From Bacillota bacterium (GTDB lineage: Bacteria; Bacillota; Peptococcia; Peptococcales; Peptococcaceae), in assembly GCA_023443145.1 (NCBI GenBank), contig JAEZVS010000077.1:1-7533 (forward strand): a stretch of DNA of 7,533 nucleotides, given 5' to 3'. The translations under genes were made by a program, and so were the position numbers. This document shows, piece after piece, positions 1 through 4,987 of this stretch; within the stretch, counting starts at the first letter, position 1; each line of letters opens with the position of its first letter. The notes beneath the pieces were generated by a model. That model was not told where the DNA came from. It made no database searches and worked only from the letters and a program-made list of their open reading frames with translations.

Positions 1-590
1 TTGGTTGTGCCGGAGGCGGCTCAAATTTAGGCGGGCTTATCGCGCCCTTTATGCGGGACAAACTTTTGGGTCGTTGCAGCACCGAGTTTATTGCAGTGGA
101 GCCGGCCAGCTGCCCGTCGCTCACGCGCGGTAAATATGTATATGATTTTTGCGATACTGGCGGTGTCACACCTTTTGCACGCATGTATACGATCGGTTCG
201 TCTTACATCCCTGCGCCCAATCATGCCGGAGGATTGCGCTATCACGGAATGGCGCCCATTCTTTCCAAACTTTACCACGATGGCCACATGAAGGCGGTGA
301 GTTATCGCCAAACCGACATTTTTGAAGCGGCTGTGATGTTCTCACGTCTGGAAACCATTTTGCCGGCGCCGGAATCGGCGCATGCCATCAAAGGTGCCAT
401 TGATGAAGCCTTGCGTTGTAAAGAGATGGGGGAAGAAAAGACCATTCTCTTTGGGCTTACAGGCACCGGTTATTTCGATATGATCGCTTATGCCGCTTAT
501 CAATCCGGTGCCATGCAAAATGCCGTTCCCAGTGATGAGGATTTGGCAAAAGGTTTTGCAAAGCTGCCGAAGATTCCGGGCATTCAATAA
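1..590 (+). CDS. trpB2: TrpB-like PLP-dependent enzyme (TrpB2 class tryptophan synthase beta chain), 3' part only
   Basis: The reading frame is open from base 3 and stops at 588-590, giving 195 C-terminal residues. The 5' part, including the PLP-binding lysine, lies before the window. Visible landmarks in order are a phosphate-binding GGGSN loop (12-26), an AVEP stretch (93-104), HAGGLRYHGMAP (222-257), PAPESAHA (363-386) and a GTGYFD stretch near the end (462-479). HAGGLRYHG and PAPESAHA are characteristic of the TrpB2 branch rather than classical TrpB1. The family joins indole to L-serine (some members possibly O-phosphoserine) to make L-tryptophan in the cytoplasm. TrpB2 proteins are about 420-460 residues, so a bit under half is seen. 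No trpA or other trp gene follows, as is common for stand-alone TrpB2, so indole salvage is a reasonable inference. No convincing intrinsic terminator follows the stop. The family call is firm; the in vivo substrate is not. Confidence 0.92.
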   Translation, partial: GCAGGGSNLGGLIAPFMRDKLLGRCSTEFIAVEPASCPSLTRGKYVYDFCDTGGVTPFARMYTIGSSYIPAPNHAGGLRYHGMAPILSKLYHDGHMKAVSYRQTDIFEAAVMFSRLETILPAPESAHAIKGAIDEALRCKEMGEEKTILFGLTGTGYFDMIAYAAYQSGAMQNAVPSDEDLAKGFAKLPKIPGIQ

Positions 591-608
591 AAGATTCTTT
601 ATGGACGA

Positions 609-650
609 GGTTCTGCCATCTTAGATGAATCAGGGGATTGGTTTTGCCAT
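609..650 (+). repeat. Pair of 11-bp direct repeats upstream of the CpXC gene
   Basis: GGTTCTGCCAT (609-619) and GGTTTTGCCAT (640-650) match at 10 of 11 positions. Their starts are 31 bp apart, about three helical turns, which puts both copies on the same face of the DNA. The second copy overlaps the weak -35 region of the predicted promoter. Paired binding sites for a regulator are possible, but chance is not excluded with only two copies. Confidence 0.4.
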
Positions 651-666
651 TTAAATTTGTTATGAT
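638..666 (+). promoter_or_regulatory. Predicted extended -10 promoter for the CpXC gene
   Basis: The -10 is TATGAT (661-666, 5/6 to TATAAT), preceded by TG at 658-659 in the TGn arrangement of an extended -10. A weak -35, TTGGTT (638-643), sits exactly 17 bp upstream. The expected transcription start is near 673, giving a leader of about 24 nt that contains the ribosome binding site. This would let the CpXC gene be transcribed independently of the trpB2 gene 106 bp upstream. Confidence 0.6.
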
Positions 667-685
667 ACCTCTAACACCAATTTGC

Positions 686-691
686 AGGAGG
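686..691 (+). promoter_or_regulatory. Ribosome binding site fixing the CpXC start at ATG 697
   Basis: AGGAGG ends 5 nt before ATG 697. An in-frame TTG at 682 lies directly upstream of this motif and has no Shine-Dalgarno sequence of its own, so 697 is the supported start. Confidence 0.85.
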
Positions 692-696
692 GGTTT

Positions 697-1374
697 ATGA
701 GACAAGTCGACACGATTGAAGGGGCATGTCCGTTATGCGATCACGAGCTGACCATTGAGCGGCTGGCCTATGTGGATGCCGCAAAAGATCGGGATGTCAA
801 ATCTAAGCTTTTGGAGGGCAGCTATTTTTTGGAACAGTGCCCGCATTGCAGCGGTACATTTACGGCAGCAACGCCCATGCTTTATTACGATCCGGCGCAT
901 CATACCTTAATACAGTTTGCGCCCGGTGCGCCTAAAGATGCCCAGCTTTTGGCTGCGGACATCGAAGCGGCGTTAAATGTGGACGAAGGCAGTGCACCCA
1001 GCCGCATGAAAAGACGTGTGGTACGGGATCACAATCTTTTTTTGGAGAAACTGAATCTTTTGGAAGCAGGCTTGGATGACCGTATTGTCGAGCTGATGAA
1101 AGCCTATTACGTGCAGAGCAACCAGGCCGCGCTTCCGCCCGTTGATCAAATTCAAAGCGTGCTTTATGTGCCTGCCGAAAATGGCGGCACCGCTCAAATG
1201 GTATTTCTCTATCGAGGGATGGAAGACATGCCGGCGGCAGATTTTTCCCGCGAGCTGTACGACGTACTGGGCATGCATTATTTCGATCAAATAGAAGCCA
1301 TTAAAGACTTGGAAGAAGTGGACCTTTTTTGGGCCATTGAATTTCTAAAATCCAACAGCGAACAATCTCTATAA
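697..1374 (+). CDS. CpXC domain-containing protein, function unknown
   Basis: A 225-residue protein with two Cys-Pro-x-Cys motifs, CPLC (residues 11-14) and CPHC (48-51). Between them is the segment leading to KLLEGSYFLEQ, and after them comes a LYYDP stretch (62-66). This spacing and context match the CpXC domain (Pfam PF14353 as I recall it). The four cysteines very probably bind one zinc ion, by analogy with other paired CxxC knuckles. The rest, about residues 75-225, is a mixed acidic and hydrophobic soluble region ending in EFLKSNSEQSL, with no other motif I recognise. There is no signal peptide or membrane segment, so it is probably cytoplasmic. It has its own promoter and a strong terminator, so it looks monocistronic, and its place before rpoB does not by itself link it to transcription. 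The second motif is followed by Ser where many zinc knuckles have Gly. No biochemical role can be assigned. Confidence 0.88.
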   Translation: MRQVDTIEGACPLCDHELTIERLAYVDAAKDRDVKSKLLEGSYFLEQCPHCSGTFTAATPMLYYDPAHHTLIQFAPGAPKDAQLLAADIEAALNVDEGSAPSRMKRRVVRDHNLFLEKLNLLEAGLDDRIVELMKAYYVQSNQAALPPVDQIQSVLYVPAENGGTAQMVFLYRGMEDMPAADFSRELYDVLGMHYFDQIEAIKDLEEVDLFWAIEFLKSNSEQSL

Positions 1375-1411
1375 CAAAAAAGATCTCACCGATGGGTGGG
1401 ATCTTTTTTGT
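1374..1411 (+). terminator. Strong intrinsic terminator after the CpXC gene, possibly bidirectional
   Basis: A 17-bp stem pairs 1374-1390 with 1395-1411, closed by a GATG loop (1391-1394), with a single T-G wobble (1386/1399). The stem has a GC-rich top and a six-A/six-T base, so TTTTTT (1404-1409) supplies the U tract on the + strand and the A run (1376-1381) supplies one for the opposite strand. The left arm begins at the last base of the TAA stop. It should insulate rpoBC from upstream transcription. Confidence 0.93.
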
Positions 1412-1489
1412 TGTGTGTTTAGATGAACGTGCCGGAGTATAAGAACTTTTGTGGTGAAATATTCGGGCTAAAATTATGCAAAACCGCAC

Positions 1490-1518
1490 TTGACAAAGAG
1501 ACGTCATTAGCCTATCAT
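1490..1518 (+). promoter_or_regulatory. Predicted sigma-A-type promoter of the rpoBC operon
   Basis: A perfect -35 TTGACA (1490-1495) is followed after exactly 17 bp by TATCAT (1513-1518, 5/6 to consensus). The expected start is near 1525, giving a leader of about 85 nt before rpoB. An A/T-rich stretch lies at 1469-1484, upstream of the -35, and could help as an UP-like element. A second possible -10, TGATAAAAT (1530-1538, extended -10 form), lies 20 bp downstream and could give another start near 1545, though it has no good -35. Confidence 0.75.
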
Positions 1519-1532
1519 AAATAGGCTAATGA
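1504..1532 (+). repeat. Perfect 12-bp inverted repeat over the rpoBC -10 region (operator candidate)
   Basis: The arms TCATTAGCCTAT (1504-1515) and ATAGGCTAATGA (1521-1532) are exact reverse complements separated by CATAA. The left arm enters the -10 hexamer, the spacer holds the rest of it, and the right arm covers the predicted start site. No T run follows, and the transcript would begin inside the right arm, so an RNA hairpin or terminator role is unlikely. A DNA site for a dimeric repressor is the best reading. A lone half-site-like GGCTAA also occurs at 1466-1471, upstream of the -35. The cognate regulator is unknown. Confidence 0.7.
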
Positions 1533-1534
1533 TA

Positions 1535-1567
1535 AAATGGAGTCGTTCTACTCTATTGACGCCATTT
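1535..1567 (+). other. rpoB leader segment with two mutually exclusive hairpins
   Basis: The segment 1535-1544 can pair in two ways. Hairpin A pairs 1536-1543 with 1550-1557: 8 bp including one G-U, with a 6-nt loop CGTTCT. Hairpin B pairs 1535-1544 with 1558-1567: nine pairs interrupted by one A-G mismatch (1541/1561), with a 13-nt loop. The right arms are adjacent and the left arm is shared, so only one can form at a time. Neither is followed by a U tract. The structures are moderate in strength, and whether they have a regulatory role is inference. Confidence 0.4.
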
Positions 1568-1595
1568 AACAGGAACCGTCGCGTTGCTTACAGAT

Positions 1596-1604
1596 AAGGG
1601 GTGA
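1596..1604 (+). promoter_or_regulatory. Ribosome binding site favouring TTG 1610 as the rpoB start
   Basis: AAGGGGTGA matches the anti-Shine-Dalgarno complement AAGGAGGTGA except for one missing base. It ends 5 nt before TTG 1610. The alternative GTG at 1601 lies inside this motif, so it has no usable spacing. A TAA at 1595-1597 closes the frame upstream, so these are the only early starts. Confidence 0.75.
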
Positions 1605-1609
1605 CCGCA

Positions 1610-4600
1610 TTGGCAGCACTTGAAAGCCATGCACTTACGACACGCAAATCGTTTGCTGAAATTGATGAAATTATGGATATGCCCAATCTCATCGCCATTC
1701 AGCGCAATTCATACTCTTGGTTTATGGAGGAGGGCCTGCGTGAAACTTTTGCAGAAATTTCTCCAATTAAAGACTTCACGGATACACTGGAGTTGGAGTT
1801 TTTAAGCTCGAGCTTCGGTGAGCCGAAATACAGCGTTGAAGAATGTAAAGAACGCGATACCACCTATGCAGCGCCTTTGCGCATGAAAGTTCGTCTTTTG
1901 AATAAGGAAACAGGCGAATTAAAAGAGCAGGAAGTGTTTATGGGTGATTTCCCACTCATGACTGACCAAGGCACTTTTGTTATCAATGGCGCAGAACGTG
2001 TCATAGTCAGCCAACTGGTGCGCAGCCCCGGGGTATATTACCATCGAGACATCGATCAGTCCGGAAACAAGCTTTACAGCTGTACCGTGATACCCAACCG
2101 TGGGGCATGGTTGGAATTGGAGAGCGATGCGGCAGGCATCCTGCATGTGCGCCTGGATCGCACACGGAAGCTTCCGGCCACTATTTTTCTGCGCGCATTG
2201 GGTTATGGAAGCGACGGACAGATTTTGGAACTCTTTGATCACGACGATCTTATTCGTCCGACGTTAGAAAAAGATGGTATCAAAACCGAAGCGGAAGCGT
2301 TGATCGAAATTTATAAACGTCTGCGCCCGGGAGATCCGCCCACAGTTGAAAGCGCTAAAAACTTGATTATGTCGCTCTTTTTTGATCACAAACGCTACGA
2401 TTTGGCCAAAGTGGGGCGCTATAAAGTCAATAAAAAACTTCATATCGATGTAGATCCCGGGATTAAAAATCTCACCAAAGAAGATGTGTTGGCGGTTTAC
2501 CGCTACATGCTGGCGCTTTTGGCGGAAAAACCCGGCTACACGGTGGATGACATCGATCATCTTGGCAATCGACGCATTCGCTCGGTGGGTGAACTTCTGC
2601 AAAATCAGTTTCGCATTGGACTCACCCGCATGGATCGGAATGTTCGTGAACGCATGACGACTCAAGATCAGGTGAACGTGACGCCGCAAGCCTTGATCAA
2701 CATTCGCCCGGTGGTGGCATCAATCAAAGAGTTTTTCGGTTCTTCTCAGTTGTCTCAGTTTATGGACCAAATCAATCCTTTGGCAGAGTTGACCCACAAA
2801 CGGCGCTTATCGGCCCTGGGGCCGGGGGGGCTTTCTCGTGAACGTGCGGGCTTTGAAGTGCGTGACGTGCACCATTCTCATTATGGTCGCATGTGTCCCA
2901 TAGAAACGCCGGAAGGTCCGAATATCGGTCTTATCAACTCTTTGGCCACCTATGGACGGGTGAATGAATATGGCTTCATTGAAACGCCTTATCGCAAGGT
3001 AATTAAAGGCACCGGTCAGGTGACCGATACCATTGAATACCTTACGGCTGATGTGGAAGACCACTACACCATTGCCCAGGCCAATACTCGATTGGACGAA
3101 AATTATCACATCCTCGATGAAAAGGTAGATGCCCGTCGTGAGGATGAAAACATTGTGGTGGGACGAGAAGAAATTGAATATATGGATGTGTCGCCGAAAC
3201 AGGTGGTGTCCATTGCGACGGCACTCATTCCGTTCTTAGAGCACGATGACGCCAACCGCGCCCTCATGGGCACGAACATGCAACGTCAGGCCGTTCCACT
3301 CCTGGTCACAGAAGCGCCCTTTGTGGGCACGGGGATGGAACACAAGGCCGCGTACGATTCTTGCGTAATGGCCATTTCTAAGAACGACGGTGTGGTGCAA
3401 TCTGTGAGTGCCGACCGCATTGTGGTGGAAGGCGAGCAGGGCCGAAAAGATGTTTATCATCTTACCAAGTTTAAAGGGTCCAACCAAGGCACCTGCATCA
3501 ATCAGCATGCGTTGGTTAAAAAAGGCCAACATGTCTCTGCCGGAGATGTGCTCGCCGACGGACCGTCCACCGATAATGGTGAACTGGCTCTTGGCCGAAA
3601 CGCCTTGATTGCCTTTATGAACTGGGAAGGCTATAACTATGAAGATGCGGTTCTAATCAGTGAACGACTGGTAAAAGAAGACGTGTATACGTCTATTCAT
3701 ATTGATGAATTCGAGTGCGACTCTCGAGACACCAAACTGGGGCCGGAAGAAATCACCCGAGACATCACCAACATTGGTGACGATGCATTGAAAAATCTCG
3801 ATGATCGCGGCATTGTGCGTATTGGGGCTGAAGTGAAGGCCGGAGATATTTTGGTGGGTAAAGTTTCGCCGAAAGGAGAAACGGAGCTTTCGGCAGAAGA
3901 ACGTTTGCTGCGTGCCATTTTTGGGGAAAAAGCCCGTGAAGTGCGCGATACATCCCTCAAAATGCCTCATGGTGAAAATGGTATTGTCGTCGATGTGAAG
4001 GTGTTTTCGCGTGCCAATAATGACGAGCTCCCGCCGGGAGTGAATGAAGTGGTGCGCGTTTATATAGCGCAAAAGCGTAAAATTTCTCAAGGGGATAAAA
4101 TGGCCGGCCGCCACGGAAACAAAGGCGTGGTTTCGCGGGTGTTGCCTGAATGCGATATGCCCTTTCTTCCCGATGGCACCCCGGTGGATATTGTGCTGAA
4201 CCCCTTGGGCGTTCCCAGCCGTATGAATATCGGCCAGGTCCTGGAAGTGCATTTGGGCATGGCTGCAAAGGCTTTGGGTGTTCATTTCTCTATACCGGTG
4301 TTTGACGGCGCCGATGAAAACGACATTGGCGATATGTTGGAAAAAGCCGGCTATGACCGCAGCGGTAAGTTCCGCTTGCGCGACGGCCGCTCCGGTGAGT
4401 ATTTTGATAATCCTGTTACAGTGGGTTATATGTATTATTTGAAACTGGCCCACTTGGTTGACGATAAAATCCACGCACGCTCTACCGGCCCGTATTCGTT
4501 GGTCACGCAGCAACCGCTGGGTGGTAAAGCTCAGTTCGGGGGCCAACGTTTTGGGGAGATGGAAGTGTGGGCATTGGAGGCTTACGGTGCGGCACACACT

Positions 4601-4954
4601 TTACAAGAAATTTTGACAGTTAAGTCCGACGATGTCACCGGACGTGCCAAAACCTATGAAGCCATCTCTAAAGGGACCAATTTGCCTGAAGCCGGTGTGC
4701 CTGAAGCATTTAAGGTGCTTATTAAAGAATTGCAGGCGCTGGCTTTGGATATTCGCATTTTAGATGAAACAGGCGAAGAAATTGATATGAGTGAAGATGT
4801 GGACGGTTTCTTTGCTGCGGCTCGTGATCTGGGCGTTGACGTGCCTCAACCGGCGAAACAGGGAGAGCTGGATGAAGAGGACGACGATGAACAAAATTAC
4901 GGAGACGTAAACGAATACTTTATCTTGGAAGAATCAACAGAAGATGATGCATGA
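1610..4954 (+). CDS. rpoB: DNA-directed RNA polymerase subunit beta
   Basis: Complete beta subunit of RNA polymerase, 1114 residues from TTG 1610 (1117 if GTG 1601 is used). It forms one side of the active-site cleft and carries the rifampicin pocket. Order: N-terminal protrusion and lobe (about 20-370), rifampicin cluster I (about 377-403, GSSQLSQF onward), fork region with IETPEG (about 431-436), an NYEDA stretch with acidic E678/D679, the active-site block [12 protein letters not shown] with Lys 830 and Lys 838 (equivalent to E. coli K1065 and K1073), the [15 protein letters not shown] clamp connector from about 959, and the C-terminal anchor to about 1052. An acidic tail of about 60 residues follows. 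Rifampicin contacts equivalent to E. coli Q513, D516, H526, R529 and S531 are all kept (Q383, D386, H396, R399, S401). The protein is about 80 residues shorter than Bacillus subtilis RpoB because the lobe lacks an insertion after [11 protein letters not shown], as in many non-Bacilli lineages. No frameshift is seen. It is followed by rpoC after 33 nt. Confidence 0.99.
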   Translation: MAALESHALTTRKSFAEIDEIMDMPNLIAIQRNSYSWFMEEGLRETFAEISPIKDFTDTLELEFLSSSFGEPKYSVEECKERDTTYAAPLRMKVRLLNKETGELKEQEVFMGDFPLMTDQGTFVINGAERVIVSQLVRSPGVYYHRDIDQSGNKLYSCTVIPNRGAWLELESDAAGILHVRLDRTRKLPATIFLRALGYGSDGQILELFDHDDLIRPTLEKDGIKTEAEALIEIYKRLRPGDPPTVESAKNLIMSLFFDHKRYDLAKVGRYKVNKKLHIDVDPGIKNLTKEDVLAVYRYMLALLAEKPGYTVDDIDHLGNRRIRSVGELLQNQFRIGLTRMDRNVRERMTTQDQVNVTPQALINIRPVVASIKEFFGSSQLSQFMDQINPLAELTHKRRLSALGPGGLSRERAGFEVRDVHHSHYGRMCPIETPEGPNIGLINSLATYGRVNEYGFIETPYRKVIKGTGQVTDTIEYLTADVEDHYTIAQANTRLDENYHILDEKVDARREDENIVVGREEIEYMDVSPKQVVSIATALIPFLEHDDANRALMGTNMQRQAVPLLVTEAPFVGTGMEHKAAYDSCVMAISKNDGVVQSVSADRIVVEGEQGRKDVYHLTKFKGSNQGTCINQHALVKKGQHVSAGDVLADGPSTDNGELALGRNALIAFMNWEGYNYEDAVLISERLVKEDVYTSIHIDEFECDSRDTKLGPEEITRDITNIGDDALKNLDDRGIVRIGAEVKAGDILVGKVSPKGETELSAEERLLRAIFGEKAREVRDTSLKMPHGENGIVVDVKVFSRANNDELPPGVNEVVRVYIAQKRKISQGDKMAGRHGNKGVVSRVLPECDMPFLPDGTPVDIVLNPLGVPSRMNIGQVLEVHLGMAAKALGVHFSIPVFDGADENDIGDMLEKAGYDRSGKFRLRDGRSGEYFDNPVTVGYMYYLKLAHLVDDKIHARSTGPYSLVTQQPLGGKAQFGGQRFGEMEVWALEAYGAAHTLQEILTVKSDDVTGRAKTYEAISKGTNLPEAGVPEAFKVLIKELQALALDIRILDETGEEIDMSEDVDGFFAAARDLGVDVPQPAKQGELDEEDDDEQNYGDVNEYFILEESTEDDA

Positions 4955-4972
4955 GTATGCTCGATGGCAATG

Positions 4973-4979
4973 AAGGGAG
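4973..4979 (+). promoter_or_regulatory. Ribosome binding site fixing the rpoC start at TTG 4988
   Basis: AAGGGAG ends 8 nt before TTG 4988. In-frame ATGs at 4964 and 4970 lie before or against this motif and have no Shine-Dalgarno sequence upstream. The TTG start also gives a 14-residue lead to the conserved IGL, the same length as I recall for Bacillus subtilis RpoC. Confidence 0.8.
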
Positions 4980-4987
4980 CGACTCTT

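Noticed and set aside
591..637. A terminator after the trpB2 gene
   Set aside because: Only very short inverted repeats with one-base loops occur here (for example CATCT-T-AGATG), with no adjoining T run.
682..696. TTG 682 as an upstream start for the CpXC protein
   Set aside because: It precedes the AGGAGG motif at 686-691, which is perfectly placed for ATG 697, and would add five residues encoded by the ribosome binding site itself.
1469..1474. TAAAAT as the -10 of an additional promoter upstream of the main one
   Set aside because: There is no acceptable -35 at 16-18 bp and no TG extension. The A/T richness is better read as part of the region upstream of the main promoter.
1504..1532. 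The inverted repeat as an intrinsic terminator or riboswitch stem
   Set aside because: No T run follows it, and the predicted transcript begins within its right arm, so it would not be present intact in the RNA. A DNA operator fits better.
1556..1561. TTGACG as a second -35 box
   Set aside because: Nothing resembling a -10 occurs 16-18 bp downstream.
2824..2830. Run of seven G residues in rpoB as a frameshift or phase-variation site
   Set aside because: It encodes the invariant GPGG of the rifampicin region, the frame is intact on both sides, and slippage would destroy an essential gene.
3653..4597. A 314-codon open frame on the minus strand inside rpoB
   Set aside because: It lies entirely antisense to the most conserved part of rpoB, its translation resembles no family I know, and its openness follows from rpoB codon use. 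Other antisense and out-of-frame open stretches in the window were dropped for the same reason.
4964..4972. ATG 4964 or ATG 4970 as the rpoC start
   Set aside because: Neither has a ribosome binding site upstream, and both add residues not matched in related beta' proteins, while TTG 4988 has AAGGGAG at 8-nt spacing.
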